Positions 17,786 to 27,102 of a DNA stretch of 64,000 nucleotides are shown here, in pieces. The DNA is taken from the NCBI RefSeq assembly GCF_044597725.1, contig NZ_CP139003.1:3472001-3536000 (forward strand), in the 5' to 3' direction. The first letter of the stretch is position 1. Every line of letters begins with the position of its first letter. The notes beneath the pieces are model-generated. The model saw only the letters and a list, made by a program, of their open reading frames with translations, made no database searches and was not told the DNA's origin. Made by a program: the position numbers and the translations under genes. The DNA is from Bermanella sp044597725. Its GTDB lineage: Bacteria; Pseudomonadota; Gammaproteobacteria; Pseudomonadales; Oceanobacteraceae.

Positions 17786-20074
17786 ATGTTGCAACGGATT
17801 GTATTACTCACTTACCTATGTGTACTATTATTTAGTCAACATTCCACTGCGCAAAGCCTGGTACTCGCCGAAGGCCCTACTCACATTGTATTTGAAAAAA
17901 ATATTGAATTACTTGAAGCTAATGCCAATAGTTTTACGTTAAGTCAGTTACAATCATTGCAAGGTGAACATTTTCAGCCGCTATCAAATAACCTCGTTTT
18001 ACAACCAGAACAACCTTATTGGATTCGTTTCCAGCTAGTCAATCCGCTTAATAAATTAATCCCTCTGGCTCTTACCTTAAGTGATAAAGCGATCCATATT
18101 GAAGGGGCGTATATTAAGCAAAACCAACAGTGGCGTATTTACGCTGGTCTTGCTCAAAACAAAACACTCTCAAATTATCAAGGGCTTATTCTTAGCGTTC
18201 AACCTGAATCTCGCCAATGGTATTACTTGCGCATATCGGCGCCTCGAACGGCTCAGCTAACCCCAACATTGCAAGATCTAGATAGCCACACAACTCAGTT
18301 TACGGTTACTCAGCAGTTCTTTGGAATAAACATCGCGCTTATGTTTTTTATTGCTGTATTACATTTGGCTGCTTTACGGTTTCATCATCATGTGCGTCAC
18401 TATTTGGTTGTTTTCTTGGCGCTAAGTAGTGGACTCTACGGTTTAAGCCATAGCCCTTTAATTTCTTGGCCTAATTGGTTAATCAGTGCATGCGATTTAG
18501 TGCCATGGTTGTTAGCCTGCGGATTGGCATTTTCAAGTTTTTCTAACGCCTATTATAGAGAATACCTAAAATCGAACCGTAGTAGCTTTGTGGTAATGGG
18601 ATGCCTGCTATGCGGCTTATTATTTGTTAACGCGGCGTATTTAACACAGCTTTTAATTGCCCTTGTTCCACTAACCTATATTTTTGTAAAAAGCCGACCT
18701 GCAAGTCTCTTACTTTTGGCTGCCTGCGGTGTTTTAGCCTTAAACATATTATGGCAAATCTGCTACATAATTTGGCCTTATTTAATTATCCCAACCAGTG
18801 GTTTAGTAGATGTGAGCGCTATAAGTTTAACCGTATTATTAGCAAGCTTTAGTATGACTCTGCCCTATTTCCAACGCCAAGTACGTTTACAAACGCCCAG
18901 TAATAATCATCGGCACGCGCAATTTTTAAGTAAACTTAGCCATGAATTACGCACCCCAATGAATGGCGTATTGGGTATGGAAGAGCTGCTATTAGAAACA
19001 CCATTAAGTACGACACAAAGAGATTACGTCGAGACAATTGGTAGTGCTGGTGAAGATATGCTGAGACTCGTCAATCGAGTATCGGACTATGCAAAAATCA
19101 CCACTGGACGCTTAAACATGGAAAGGCGCTCAGTTGACCTGCCAGAATTACTTGAGCTGATTTTGGATAAGTTCAGTGCTATTGCAAATCAAAAGAATAT
19201 TGAGATCGTTCTCAACCTCGATACCGCAATTCCCGAACACATCCATGTGGATGCTAACCATTTGCGCAATATTTTAGAGAATGTTCTCGAGCATGCTATT
19301 AATCGAACCGAGTTTGGAGAGGTAGAACTGGTGATTACGTGGAACGAAGATAAGTATCTTTTATTCCGCATTCGAGACACGGGCGAAGGCCTAAGTAAAA
19401 CCGTGTTAAAAAGCTTATTTAATCAGAAGCATCTACTTGCACACTTAAACGATGTGAGCTCAGAAAAATTTGCCCTTGCCCTGAGTAAACAGCTAATCGA
19501 ACATTTAGGCGGCACGCTATTTATTGACAACCAGATTGGTGAAGGCTCTAGTCTAAGCTTTTCATTGCCCTACGTAGCGGCTAACCAACCCAAAGAGGCC
19601 CACCCGCTAGATAGCATATTGCAAGGGTTATCAATCTTAATTGTGGACGATAATAGTACATTGCGAAAAGTATTACAGCGCTACGCGAAAAGCTGGGGTA
19701 TGCATGCCGAAACAACCCACAACGGTAAAGAAGCACTGGCGAAACTGCGCAGTCAAAATAATATCAACGAACCCTTTGATATCATTTTAATTGACCAAGA
19801 TATGCCTATAATGTCGGGGTTTGATCTAGCGCGTAAGATAGGCAAAGACAGTGAAATTAACCCTAACCTCATTAAGATAATGTTAACGGGCCTCAGCATT
19901 GATAATCAAACACCTCAAGTACAACAAGCCGGTATACACCAGTTGCTGACTAAGCCTATAAGCGCGCGGGCACTCAAACGCAATCTTGCACTGCATGTGG
20001 AAAAGCGTTTTTTATCTCCATTAAAAGTACCTAACCTTGATCCGGAGCATGCATCTAGCGGTAAAAGTTCGTAA
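17786..20074 (+). CDS. RetS-like hybrid sensor kinase (7TMR-DISM, HisKA, HATPase, REC)
   Basis: 762 residues. Signal peptide (about 1-22), periplasmic 7TMR-DISMED2 sensor (about 30-165), seven-helix 7TMR-DISM membrane unit (about 178-362), HisKA with KLSHELRTPMNG (His386), HATPase (about 480-597) and one receiver with ILIVDDN (Asp621/622), phosphoacceptor Asp670 (IILIDQDMP) and Lys723. The position after purD and the architecture match RetS of Pseudomonas, which blocks GacS signalling, but RetS has two receivers and this has one. The N-box reads LENVLEHAI: Asn499 is kept but the second, Mg-binding Asn is His503, so kinase activity may be impaired. DTGEG (G1) is intact. Confidence 0.85.
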   Translation: MLQRIVLLTYLCVLLFSQHSTAQSLVLAEGPTHIVFEKNIELLEANANSFTLSQLQSLQGEHFQPLSNNLVLQPEQPYWIRFQLVNPLNKLIPLALTLSDKAIHIEGAYIKQNQQWRIYAGLAQNKTLSNYQGLILSVQPESRQWYYLRISAPRTAQLTPTLQDLDSHTTQFTVTQQFFGINIALMFFIAVLHLAALRFHHHVRHYLVVFLALSSGLYGLSHSPLISWPNWLISACDLVPWLLACGLAFSSFSNAYYREYLKSNRSSFVVMGCLLCGLLFVNAAYLTQLLIALVPLTYIFVKSRPASLLLLAACGVLALNILWQICYIIWPYLIIPTSGLVDVSAISLTVLLASFSMTLPYFQRQVRLQTPSNNHRHAQFLSKLSHELRTPMNGVLGMEELLLETPLSTTQRDYVETIGSAGEDMLRLVNRVSDYAKITTGRLNMERRSVDLPELLELILDKFSAIANQKNIEIVLNLDTAIPEHIHVDANHLRNILENVLEHAINRTEFGEVELVITWNEDKYLLFRIRDTGEGLSKTVLKSLFNQKHLLAHLNDVSSEKFALALSKQLIEHLGGTLFIDNQIGEGSSLSFSLPYVAANQPKEAHPLDSILQGLSILIVDDNSTLRKVLQRYAKSWGMHAETTHNGKEALAKLRSQNNINEPFDIILIDQDMPIMSGFDLARKIGKDSEINPNLIKIMLTGLSIDNQTPQVQQAGIHQLLTKPISARALKRNLALHVEKRFLSPLKVPNLDPEHASSGKSS

Positions 20075-20105
20075 AATACGAGTATCGCAATAGGAGTAAT
20101 ATCCC

Positions 20106-20744
20106 ATGGTTCGTTTATCCAAGCTTGATACGTTCATAAGCCACATCGATAACGCCCTTAAAACATTGGTACCGGGTGCCGCCACCGCCCATCGTTCCAG
20201 CCCGGCAGAAACGATTGATGACCAAGCTTTAAGCCAACAGGAGACACAGCATGCGGCGGGGTTGATGCGGATTAATCATACCGGCGAAGTATGTGCACAA
20301 GCGCTTTATCAAGGGCAAAGCCTTACAGCACGATTACCCCAAGTACGAGACGCCATGGAAGAAGCGGCTGAAGAAGAAATTGACCACTTGGTCTGGTGTG
20401 AGCACCGCCTAAAGGAATTAAACAGCCAACCTAGCCTGTTAAACCCACTGTTCTACGGCCTCTCTTATTCTGTGGGCGCCTTAGCAGGTGCCTTAGGTGA
20501 TAAATGGAGCCTGGGATTTGTGGCCGCAACAGAAGACCAAGTATGCAAGCACTTAGAGCACCACCTAGAGACCCTGCCTCAAGGCGATCAGCGCTCCCGT
20601 GCCGTATTAAGGCTTATGCACGAAGATGAGCTGCGTCACGCTACAACCGCCCTGAGCGCAGGCGGTGTACCATTTCCTAAGCCCGTTAAGAATTTCATGA
20701 CGGGCTTGAGTAAAGTAATGACAGGCACAACCTACCGGATTTAA
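20106..20744 (+). CDS. coq7: Demethoxyubiquinone hydroxylase Coq7
   Basis: 212 residues. Ferritin-like diiron carboxylate protein; the ligands sit in MRINHTGEVCAQALYQGQ, EEAAEEEIDHL, EDQVCKHLEHHL and MHEDELRHA. It hydroxylates the quinone ring in the last oxygenation step of ubiquinone synthesis, which identifies an aerobic quinone pathway of the Pseudomonas type rather than the UbiF type of E. coli. Its stop and that of the opposing osmC gene are two bases apart. Confidence 0.95.
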   Translation: MVRLSKLDTFISHIDNALKTLVPGAATAHRSSPAETIDDQALSQQETQHAAGLMRINHTGEVCAQALYQGQSLTARLPQVRDAMEEAAEEEIDHLVWCEHRLKELNSQPSLLNPLFYGLSYSVGALAGALGDKWSLGFVAATEDQVCKHLEHHLETLPQGDQRSRAVLRLMHEDELRHATTALSAGGVPFPKPVKNFMTGLSKVMTGTTYRI

Positions 20745-20746
20745 GG

Positions 20747-21175
20747 TTAGCCCTCGGCTACATCTATAATTTCGTAGTCGTGGCTAATTTCCACACCACC
20801 CTTCTCTAGCATAATGCTAGCAGAGCAATATTTTTCAGCCGATAGCGCTACAGCACGCTTAACTTGGGCTTCTTTTAAATTACGACCCGTAATCACAAAA
20901 TGTACATGAATGCGGGTAAATACACTGGGTACCGAGTCCGCACGTTCAGCTTCCACCTGAGCATCACAATCAAGTACGTCTTGGCGGCTCTTTTTCAAAA
21001 TACTCATAACATCAAAGCTGGTACAACCGCCTAGACCGATTAACAGCATTTCCATAGGGCGAATCCCCGTATTACGACCACCGTGGTCTTCCGGTCCGTC
21101 CATTACTACACTATGCCCACTGCCCGACTCACCTAAAAACTGGGCATCTTGTATCCACTTTACACGTGCTTTCAT
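20747..21175 (-). CDS. OsmC/YhfA family protein
   Basis: 142 residues. An OsmC-like fold with two conserved cysteines: Cys51 in IGLGGCTSFDVMSIL and the later KYCSAS. The family contains thiol peroxidases (OsmC, Ohr), but the YhfA branch to which this sequence looks closest has no proven substrate. The coq7-osmC-crp arrangement is conserved in Pseudomonas. Confidence 0.9.
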   Translation of the reverse strand: MKARVKWIQDAQFLGESGSGHSVVMDGPEDHGGRNTGIRPMEMLLIGLGGCTSFDVMSILKKSRQDVLDCDAQVEAERADSVPSVFTRIHVHFVITGRNLKEAQVKRAVALSAEKYCSASIMLEKGGVEISHDYEIIDVAEG

Positions 21176-21459
21176 GAATTTATACTTCCCACTTGTGAAA
21201 ACCGCAAGACTACCACAGGGAGTAATCTTGCAGAAGCGGGAGCAGCGGGTTTGAACTCTTTACAACCACTGGACTCTAAGCGCATGCTAGGAGTAGGCCA
21301 GATAAATGGACTTAGTTCACTTTTTTGTACATTCGCACCGCATTTTGGGCCAGATAAAGAACATCTTTATTCAACATCCCTGTAAAATAAGTGCATAATA
21401 GGCGGCTGCTACTATTATGAATAATAATGCAATCAAGGTTTGATGATTTAGGTTTAACT

Positions 21460-22134
21460 ATGAATACAGGGCTAAGGGCTGATCGACACAAGCATCTAGA
21501 CTACTTCTTGTCTCAATGCCACCGTCGTCGCTATCCAGCGCGCAGCACTATCATCTACGCAGGGGATAAAAGTGATTCTCTGTTTTACATCATGAAAGGT
21601 TCCGTGACTGTAATCATAGAAGATGATGATGGTCGCGAAATGATTATGGCGTATCTCAATGAAGGGGATTTCTTCGGTGAGATGGGCTTATTTGATGAGG
21701 TTTCACCACGCAGCGCTTGGATTAAAGCCAAAGTAGAGTGTGAAGTGGCCGAAATCAGTTACAGTAAATTCCGTGATATAAGTAATCACGATCCACGCAT
21801 TTTGTACTTTATTGGCGAGCAAATGGCCACTCGTCTGCGTAAAACAACACGCAAAGTGGGCGATTTAGCATTCCTAGACGTTACTGGCCGTGTTGCCCGT
21901 ACCTTGCTCGATTTAAGCCAAGAGCCCGATGCAATGACCCACCCAGATGGCATGCAAATAAAGATTACACGTCAAGAAATTGGACGTATTGTTGGTTGCA
22001 GTCGTGAAATGGTTGGACGAGTACTTAAAGCACTTGAAGATCAAGGCTTAGTAAGTGTTAAGGGCAAAACCATGGTGGTATTTGGCGCGCGCCGAGCGGC
22101 ATCTTTGCCCAATCGTCGCGAAGCCGAAAACTAG
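21460..22134 (+). CDS. vfr: cAMP receptor protein, Vfr type
   Basis: 224 residues. The cyclic-nucleotide domain has the phosphate cassette GDFFGEMGLFD...PRSAWIKAK (Arg-Ser that contacts cAMP) and the C-helix RLRKTTRKVGDLAFLD with the adenine-contacting Thr pair; the DNA-binding domain reads ITRQEIGRIVGCSREMVGRVLKALE, nearly identical to Vfr. It is a global regulator of virulence, attachment and catabolism in relatives. An ATG at 21460 is preferred (AGG 8 bases upstream); an in-frame ATG at 21427 has no ribosome binding site. About 20 extra residues at the C-terminus (RRAASLPNRREAEN) go beyond the usual end. Confidence 0.94.
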   Translation: MNTGLRADRHKHLDYFLSQCHRRRYPARSTIIYAGDKSDSLFYIMKGSVTVIIEDDDGREMIMAYLNEGDFFGEMGLFDEVSPRSAWIKAKVECEVAEISYSKFRDISNHDPRILYFIGEQMATRLRKTTRKVGDLAFLDVTGRVARTLLDLSQEPDAMTHPDGMQIKITRQEIGRIVGCSREMVGRVLKALEDQGLVSVKGKTMVVFGARRAASLPNRREAEN

Positions 22135-22170
22135 ACCAATACAACCCGGAGCTACCAAAGCTTGCAAATA

Positions 22171-22196
22171 AAAAGGCCGCATTAGCGGCCTTTTTT
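22171..22196 (+). terminator. Terminator of vfr
   Basis: AAAAGGCCGC (22171-22180), loop ATTA, GCGGCC (22185-22190), then six T (22191-22196). A textbook Rho-independent terminator. Confidence 0.92.
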
Positions 22197-22203
22197 ATAC
22201 CTA

Positions 22204-22234
22204 TTGACATCCTCTTACCCCACAGGCGCATATA
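22204..22234 (+). promoter_or_regulatory. Candidate sigma70 promoter for the HD-GYP gene
   Basis: A perfect -35 TTGACA (22204-22209) lies just after the vfr terminator; the best -10 is CATATA (22229-22234) at a 19-base spacing, which is long. The TTG of this box is also an in-frame start for the downstream reading frame, which I reject as the true start. Confidence 0.35.
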
Positions 22235-22293
22235 GCGTCTATACTCAAAGAAAATGGGTTCCCAAATCTTTAACCGACACAGTAAAGCTATCC

Positions 22294-23814
22294 ATGGATG
22301 AATTTTTATTTGCCGACGAGTCACCCGAAAAACCCTCTTCAGAGCCAAGCTCACCTTGGCACATATTAATTGTCGACGATGAAGAAGGCGTGCATCAGGT
22401 TACCTCCATGGTGCTTAAATACTTCGAGTTTGACGGTCGTGGGTTAAAAATAAGCAGCGTCTATAGCGGTGAGCAAGCTCGTCAATTTATGGCACAACAC
22501 GATGACGTTGCTTTAGCCATCATTGATGTGGTCATGGAAACTGACAGCGCAGGGCTGGATTTGATCCACTATATTCGCCAGCAACTGGAAAACAGCTACA
22601 CGCGACTCGTATTAAGAACAGGGCAACCGGGTCAAGCACCAGAAGAGAAAATTATTCTCGACTATGATATTGATGATTATAAAGACAAAACAGAACTGAC
22701 TAGCAGTAAGCTGGTTACCTTGTTATATGCAGCCCTACGCGCTTACCGAGATATATGTACCCTAGATACCCATAGACGTTCACTTGAACATGTCATAATG
22801 GCTTCGACTGAAGTCTTTGAGGCCGATACATTAAGCGCTTTTGCCACAGCCGTACTTAACCAAATTTGTAATCTCATCGGGATTAAGGGTGCTTTATTTT
22901 ATTGCACCAGTCTTAACGAAGAGTATAACGCCAGTGATGACTATAAAGTGCTTGCCGCAACAGGGAAAATGGAGTCCGTCACCACCAAAAAAGCGCTGCC
23001 AGAAGAAGTACAAGACGCCTTTGATCAAGTACTCGAAAACAAACACGCCATGCTTACCGATACCGCTTATATTGGGTACTTCCATACTAGTCATGGCAGT
23101 GAAAACCTGCTTTATGTCAGCCTTGAGCATCCATTAGACGACACCGACAAACAACTTCTTGATATATACGCTAGCAATGTCGCCATCACCTATGAGAACT
23201 TATTACTGCGCGATGAAATTATAGATACACAACGGGAGTTGGCTTACATACTAGGGGAGGCTGTTGAACAGCGCAGCAAAGAGACTGGGAGCCATGTAAA
23301 ACGTGTGGCCCTATTCAGTTACTTATTAGCAAAGAAATCCGGTTTAGATGAAACCGAAGCGCAACTGATTAAACTTGCGAGTCCATTACACGATGTGGGC
23401 AAAATCGCCATACCAGATGCGATCCTAAAAAAGCCCGGCGGCTTTGACAAAGAAGAATGGGAAATAATGAAAACCCATGCGCAACTTGGGGCAGACATAC
23501 TAGGTAACAGTGATAACGAAGTGGTAAATATGGGTCGTATTATCGCGGGCCAACATCACGAACGATGGGATGGCGCGGGCTATCCCCGTGGTTTAAAACA
23601 AGAAGAAATCCATATAGCCGGGCGCATAACTGCACTAGCCGATGTATTTGATGCACTGGGTTGCAAACGTTGCTATAAAGAAGCGTGGCCGTTGGAGACT
23701 ATTTTGGAGGAAATAAATTCACAAACAGGGAAGCATTTCGACCCCAAATTGGTTGAATTACTTAACCAACACTTGGACGAATTTATTGCTATTCGGGATG
23801 CTTATCCCGAATAG
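22294..23814 (+). CDS. REC-DUF3369-HD-GYP c-di-GMP phosphodiesterase
   Basis: 506 residues from the ATG at 22294. A receiver (about 20-145) has ILIVDDEEG and the acceptor Asp in AIIDVVM; DUF3369 (about 160-310) is a GAF-like sensor; an HD-GYP domain (about 325-500) has the metal site HDVGK, the HHERWDGAGYP motif and the downstream ITALADVFDAL, all intact. It should hydrolyse c-di-GMP to GMP under two-component control. No cognate kinase is adjacent. It converges on the trp operon. Confidence 0.92.
   Translation: MDEFLFADESPEKPSSEPSSPWHILIVDDEEGVHQVTSMVLKYFEFDGRGLKISSVYSGEQARQFMAQHDDVALAIIDVVMETDSAGLDLIHYIRQQLENSYTRLVLRTGQPGQAPEEKIILDYDIDDYKDKTELTSSKLVTLLYAALRAYRDICTLDTHRRSLEHVIMASTEVFEADTLSAFATAVLNQICNLIGIKGALFYCTSLNEEYNASDDYKVLAATGKMESVTTKKALPEEVQDAFDQVLENKHAMLTDTAYIGYFHTSHGSENLLYVSLEHPLDDTDKQLLDIYASNVAITYENLLLRDEIIDTQRELAYILGEAVEQRSKETGSHVKRVALFSYLLAKKSGLDETEAQLIKLASPLHDVGKIAIPDAILKKPGGFDKEEWEIMKTHAQLGADILGNSDNEVVNMGRIIAGQHHERWDGAGYPRGLKQEEIHIAGRITALADVFDALGCKRCYKEAWPLETILEEINSQTGKHFDPKLVELLNQHLDEFIAIRDAYPE
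23791..23812. terminator. Bidirectional terminator-like hairpin inside the HD-GYP stop region
   Basis: ATTCGGGAT (23791-23799) and ATCCCGAAT (23804-23812) form a perfect 9-bp stem with a GCTT loop. It covers the last seven codons of the HD-GYP gene and lies 15 bases beyond the trpC stop on the other strand, so it could end both transcripts. No T run follows. Confidence 0.5.
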
Positions 23815-23827
23815 CGTTACTACTGAA

Positions 23828-24625
23828 TTACGAAAAGAACAGGCTTTTTAATTCGGCACCTGGGTCCGAGGCACGCATAAAAACTTCTCCCACTAAAAAC
23901 CCATGAACGCCGCTTTCACGCATAAGCTCAACATGGGCTTTTTCTAAAATACCGCTTTCTGTAATCAACAAAGTATCTTTAGGGATATGCGGTAAAAGAT
24001 TAAGCGTTGTGTCTAAGGTAACGTCAAATGTGTGTAGGTTACGATTGTTAATACCTAACAACGGAGCAGGTAATTTCATGGCACGCTCAAACTCAGACTC
24101 ATCATGCACTTCTACTAAAACATCCATACCCAGTTCCTGAGCACAGGCATTCAGCTCTGCCATCTGAGCATCTTCAAGGGCCGATACAATCAATAAAATA
24201 CAATCCGCATCAAGTGCTCGAGCTTCCACTACTTGGTAAGGGTCGACTAAAAAATCTTTACGAATAACCGGTAACGCGCATGCATTACGCGCTTGCTGTA
24301 AATACTCATCTGCCCCCTGAAAGAAGTCCACATCCGTTAGTACCGATAAGCACGCCGCACCCGCTTTTTCGTAAGATATTGCAATATCGGCAGGACGAAA
24401 ATCTTCGCGAATAACACCCTTACTGGGTGATGCTTTTTTGATTTCGCTTATCACAGCCGCTTGATCTTGGGCTATCTTTTCCTCAAGAGCACGCTTAAAA
24501 CCGCGCACGGGATCAGCCTGCTTAGCGTCCGCTAGCAACTGATTAAGAGAGCGCTTAGCTGAGCGCTCTGCCACTTCTTGCCATTTTCGTTCAATGATTG
24601 TTTTTAAAATAGTGGGTGTATTCAT
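23828..24625 (-). CDS. trpC: Indole-3-glycerol phosphate synthase
   Basis: 265 residues, a monofunctional TrpC without fused TrpF. VISEIKKASPSKGVI has the catalytic Lys; ACLSVLTDVDFFQG, VIRKDFLVDPYQV, NNRNLHTFDV and ITESGI are the remaining barrel motifs. It closes the indole ring in tryptophan synthesis. The ATG at 24625 is chosen because homologues begin MxTPTILxKI; a longer in-frame start at 24673 would overlap trpD by 47 bases. The trpD stop lies one base before this ATG. Confidence 0.96.
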   Translation of the reverse strand: MNTPTILKTIIERKWQEVAERSAKRSLNQLLADAKQADPVRGFKRALEEKIAQDQAAVISEIKKASPSKGVIREDFRPADIAISYEKAGAACLSVLTDVDFFQGADEYLQQARNACALPVIRKDFLVDPYQVVEARALDADCILLIVSALEDAQMAELNACAQELGMDVLVEVHDESEFERAMKLPAPLLGINNRNLHTFDVTLDTTLNLLPHIPKDTLLITESGILEKAHVELMRESGVHGFLVGEVFMRASDPGAELKSLFFS

Positions 24626-24626
24626 A

Positions 24627-25670
24627 TTATTCACTGCCTTGCAAAAATACACGGGAGAAAGCGGCGTATTCATTCAATTTTTCGAGCGCCAAGCCAGTGC
24701 TAATCGCATCTTCTGCCATTGCCACACCTTCTACCAAGGTGCTGGCTAAGTCACTGGCATAAATTGCGGCGCCAGCATTTAAGGCAATTAAATCAGCTGC
24801 TTTTTTGCCTGCGTCGGTTTCGCGTTTAGAGAGTGCGTCTTTGATTAAGTCGAGACTTTGTTGCGCACTATCCACAGATAAACCAATTAAACTTTGACTT
24901 TGAATATTAAAATCTTCAGGTTTAATTGTGTATTCAGTTACAACACCATTCTTAAGTTCCGCAACATGCGTTTCCGAAGCCAAACTAATTTCATCTAAGC
25001 CGTCTTTTGCATGCACAACAAGAACATGACGCGAACCCAAGCGCTTCAATACTTCTGCAAACGGTTTGCATAAATCACCATTAAATACACCAACAACTTG
25101 GTTGACCACGCCCGCTGGATTAGTCAGCGGCCCAATCATATTAAATAGCGTTCGCATGGCGAGTTCTTTGCGTGGACCAATTGCGTGTTTCATTGCACTG
25201 TGATGTCCTGGCGCAAACATAAAACCGACACCAATATCTTTTATGGCACGAGATACTTGCTCTGCATTAAGGTTTAGGTTAACACCTGCTGCCTCTAGTA
25301 CATCAGCACTGCCGGTAGAGGATGAAACGCTACGATTACCATGCTTTGCCACATGCCCACCCGCAGCGGCCACAACAAATGCCGAAGCAGTCGATACATT
25401 AAAGATATTGGCTCCATCGCCACCGGTTCCACAGGTATCAACTAGGTTATCTGCTTCAACCTGAACACCACTTGCCAATACACGCATTACACGAGTAGCG
25501 CCGGAGATTTCATCAATGCTTTCACCTTTCATACGCAGCGCAACTAAAAAGCCACCAATTTGGGCATCTGTTGCACCACCGGTCATAATGACCTGCATGA
25601 CTTTGGCCATTTCATCTTCAGTTAGACTCTGTCCCTGCACCACAGCATTTAATGCTTTCTGAATATTCAT
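24627..25670 (-). CDS. trpD: Anthranilate phosphoribosyltransferase
   Basis: 347 residues. DTCGTGGDGANIFNVST is the PRPP-binding loop; HGNRSVSSSTGSADVLEA and GPLTNPAG bind anthranilate and phosphate. It couples anthranilate to PRPP. It is encoded between trpG and trpC with 8- and 1-base gaps, so translation is likely coupled. Confidence 0.97.
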   Translation of the reverse strand: MNIQKALNAVVQGQSLTEDEMAKVMQVIMTGGATDAQIGGFLVALRMKGESIDEISGATRVMRVLASGVQVEADNLVDTCGTGGDGANIFNVSTASAFVVAAAGGHVAKHGNRSVSSSTGSADVLEAAGVNLNLNAEQVSRAIKDIGVGFMFAPGHHSAMKHAIGPRKELAMRTLFNMIGPLTNPAGVVNQVVGVFNGDLCKPFAEVLKRLGSRHVLVVHAKDGLDEISLASETHVAELKNGVVTEYTIKPEDFNIQSQSLIGLSVDSAQQSLDLIKDALSKRETDAGKKAADLIALNAGAAIYASDLASTLVEGVAMAEDAISTGLALEKLNEYAAFSRVFLQGSE

Positions 25671-25678
25671 GACATCTC

Positions 25679-26263
25679 CTAAATTTTTATTTTTAAAAAG
25701 TTATTGAGCAGGTCATGTCCATGCTGAGTAAGAATGGACTCGGGATGAAACTGCACCCCTTGAATCGCTAACTCTTTATGCTGCATGCCCATTATTTCTT
25801 CAATCTGGCCATCTTCATATTCGGTCCAAGCTGTCACCTCTAAACAATCGGGAAGACTCGATTGTTCAACCACTAAAGAATGGTAGCGAGTGGCGGTAAA
25901 CGGATTGGCAAGATCGGCAAACACACCTTGATTATTGTGTTTTACTTGACTGGTTTTGCCATGCATTACTTGTCCTGCACGCACCACCTTTCCACCAAAC
26001 GCTTGGGCGATACTTTGATGCCCTAGGCAGATACCTAATATTGGCAACTTACCAGCAAAATACCGAATTGCTTCTACAGAGATGCCCGCTTCATTAGGCG
26101 TACAGGGTCCCGGGCTAATCACTAAATGCTCTGGCGCTAGTTTCTCAATTTCATCAATACTAATTTCATCGTTGCGTACAACTTTAACGTCTGCGCCAAG
26201 CTCACCAAAGTATTGAACAACGTTGTAGGTAAACGAGTCGTAATTATCGATCATTAATAACAT
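25679..26263 (-). CDS. trpG: Anthranilate synthase glutaminase component
   Basis: 194 residues. Class I glutamine amidotransferase with Cys79 (GICLGHQ), and the His-Glu pair in VQFHPESILTQHG; SPGPCTPNEAG forms the oxyanion region. It gives ammonia to TrpE and may also serve PabB, as TrpG does in Pseudomonas relatives. Its start overlaps the stop of the channel gene (TGATG). Confidence 0.95.
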   Translation of the reverse strand: MLLMIDNYDSFTYNVVQYFGELGADVKVVRNDEISIDEIEKLAPEHLVISPGPCTPNEAGISVEAIRYFAGKLPILGICLGHQSIAQAFGGKVVRAGQVMHGKTSQVKHNNQGVFADLANPFTATRYHSLVVEQSSLPDCLEVTAWTEYEDGQIEEIMGMQHKELAIQGVQFHPESILTQHGHDLLNNFLKIKI

Positions 26264-27102
26264 CAGGATTCACCTTTTCGTGTACGGCTCGGATTCGATT
26301 CACTGGTGGCTATTGTTAACTGTTGCACCATGGTTTGCAGTGACTGAATTTCGGCCTGTAATTCTTTCATAGTAGGTTCGGTACTATGTTCAGCTTCTTC
26401 TTTAGCGTTTTCTTTTTCGATAACACTTACCACGATACCAATAATCATATTGAGGAAGGCAAATGTTGTTAAGAAAATAAAACTCAAGTAATAAATCCAA
26501 CTAAAACCATATACATCCATGGTTTCATACATCACATCTGTCCAATCCTCAAATGTCATGACACGGAATAAAGTGAGCAAAGAAATGGAAATATCTCCCC
26601 ACAACACTGGATTAATATGAGCAAAAATAGTGGAGCCGATGGCCGCATATATATAAAAAATAATAAACATCAGCAGCATGACATAGCCAAGCTGAGGTAG
26701 CGCCTTAAGCAAAGAGTTCAATAACACTCTGAGTTCAGGAATAATGCTTACCATACGCAATACACGGAAAATTCTTAGTAAACGACCAATAAAGGCCATA
26801 TCACTCTCTTCTACTGGTATTAGACTCGCCACAACGATGACAGTATCAAAAATGTTCCAGCCGCTTTTAAAAAAGTCGCGTTTTCTATCTTCACCTATAA
26901 AACGAACGATGATCTCGATTAGAAAAATAAGGGTAATTAAGTGATCGAGCCATGTCAGTGTGGACAGCATGAATGGGGGCAAGTCATAGGTTTTTGCGCC
27001 CACCACAACTGCCGAAAAAATAATCACGGCTACAACAAACAGCTCAAACCCTTTATTGGATCGCAGTTCACGAAAGCGACGCTGTAAATTTACGGTGTTC
27101 AT
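26263..27102 (-). CDS. Voltage-gated cation channel (NaChBac/CavAb-like), within trp operon
   Basis: 279 residues, one six-helix repeat that forms a homotetramer. S1-S3 occupy about 18-100. S4 carries Arg107, 110, 113 and 116 at three-residue spacing, a real voltage sensor. S5 is about 135-160, the pore helix ends in the filter TFEDWTD (183-189), and S6 is about 202-228. A C-terminal coiled coil (about 243-264) fits tetramer assembly. The filter differs from the sodium-selective TLESWSM: Glu185, Asp186 and Asp189 are acidic, resembling calcium-selective CavAb (TLDDWSD). The gene overlaps trpG and trpE by single bases, so it is translated with the trp genes. Confidence 0.92.
   Translation of the reverse strand: MNTVNLQRRFRELRSNKGFELFVVAVIIFSAVVVGAKTYDLPPFMLSTLTWLDHLITLIFLIEIIVRFIGEDRKRDFFKSGWNIFDTVIVVASLIPVEESDMAFIGRLLRIFRVLRMVSIIPELRVLLNSLLKALPQLGYVMLLMFIIFYIYAAIGSTIFAHINPVLWGDISISLLTLFRVMTFEDWTDVMYETMDVYGFSWIYYLSFIFLTTFAFLNMIIGIVVSVIEKENAKEEAEHSTEPTMKELQAEIQSLQTMVQQLTIATSESNPSRTRKGES

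Noticed and set aside
21176..21459. CRP autoregulatory site upstream of vfr
   Set aside because: Only half-sites (TGTGA, TTCAC) are present without the paired spacing; a CATAATA/TATTATG inverted repeat at 21394-21419 is too AT-rich to interpret.
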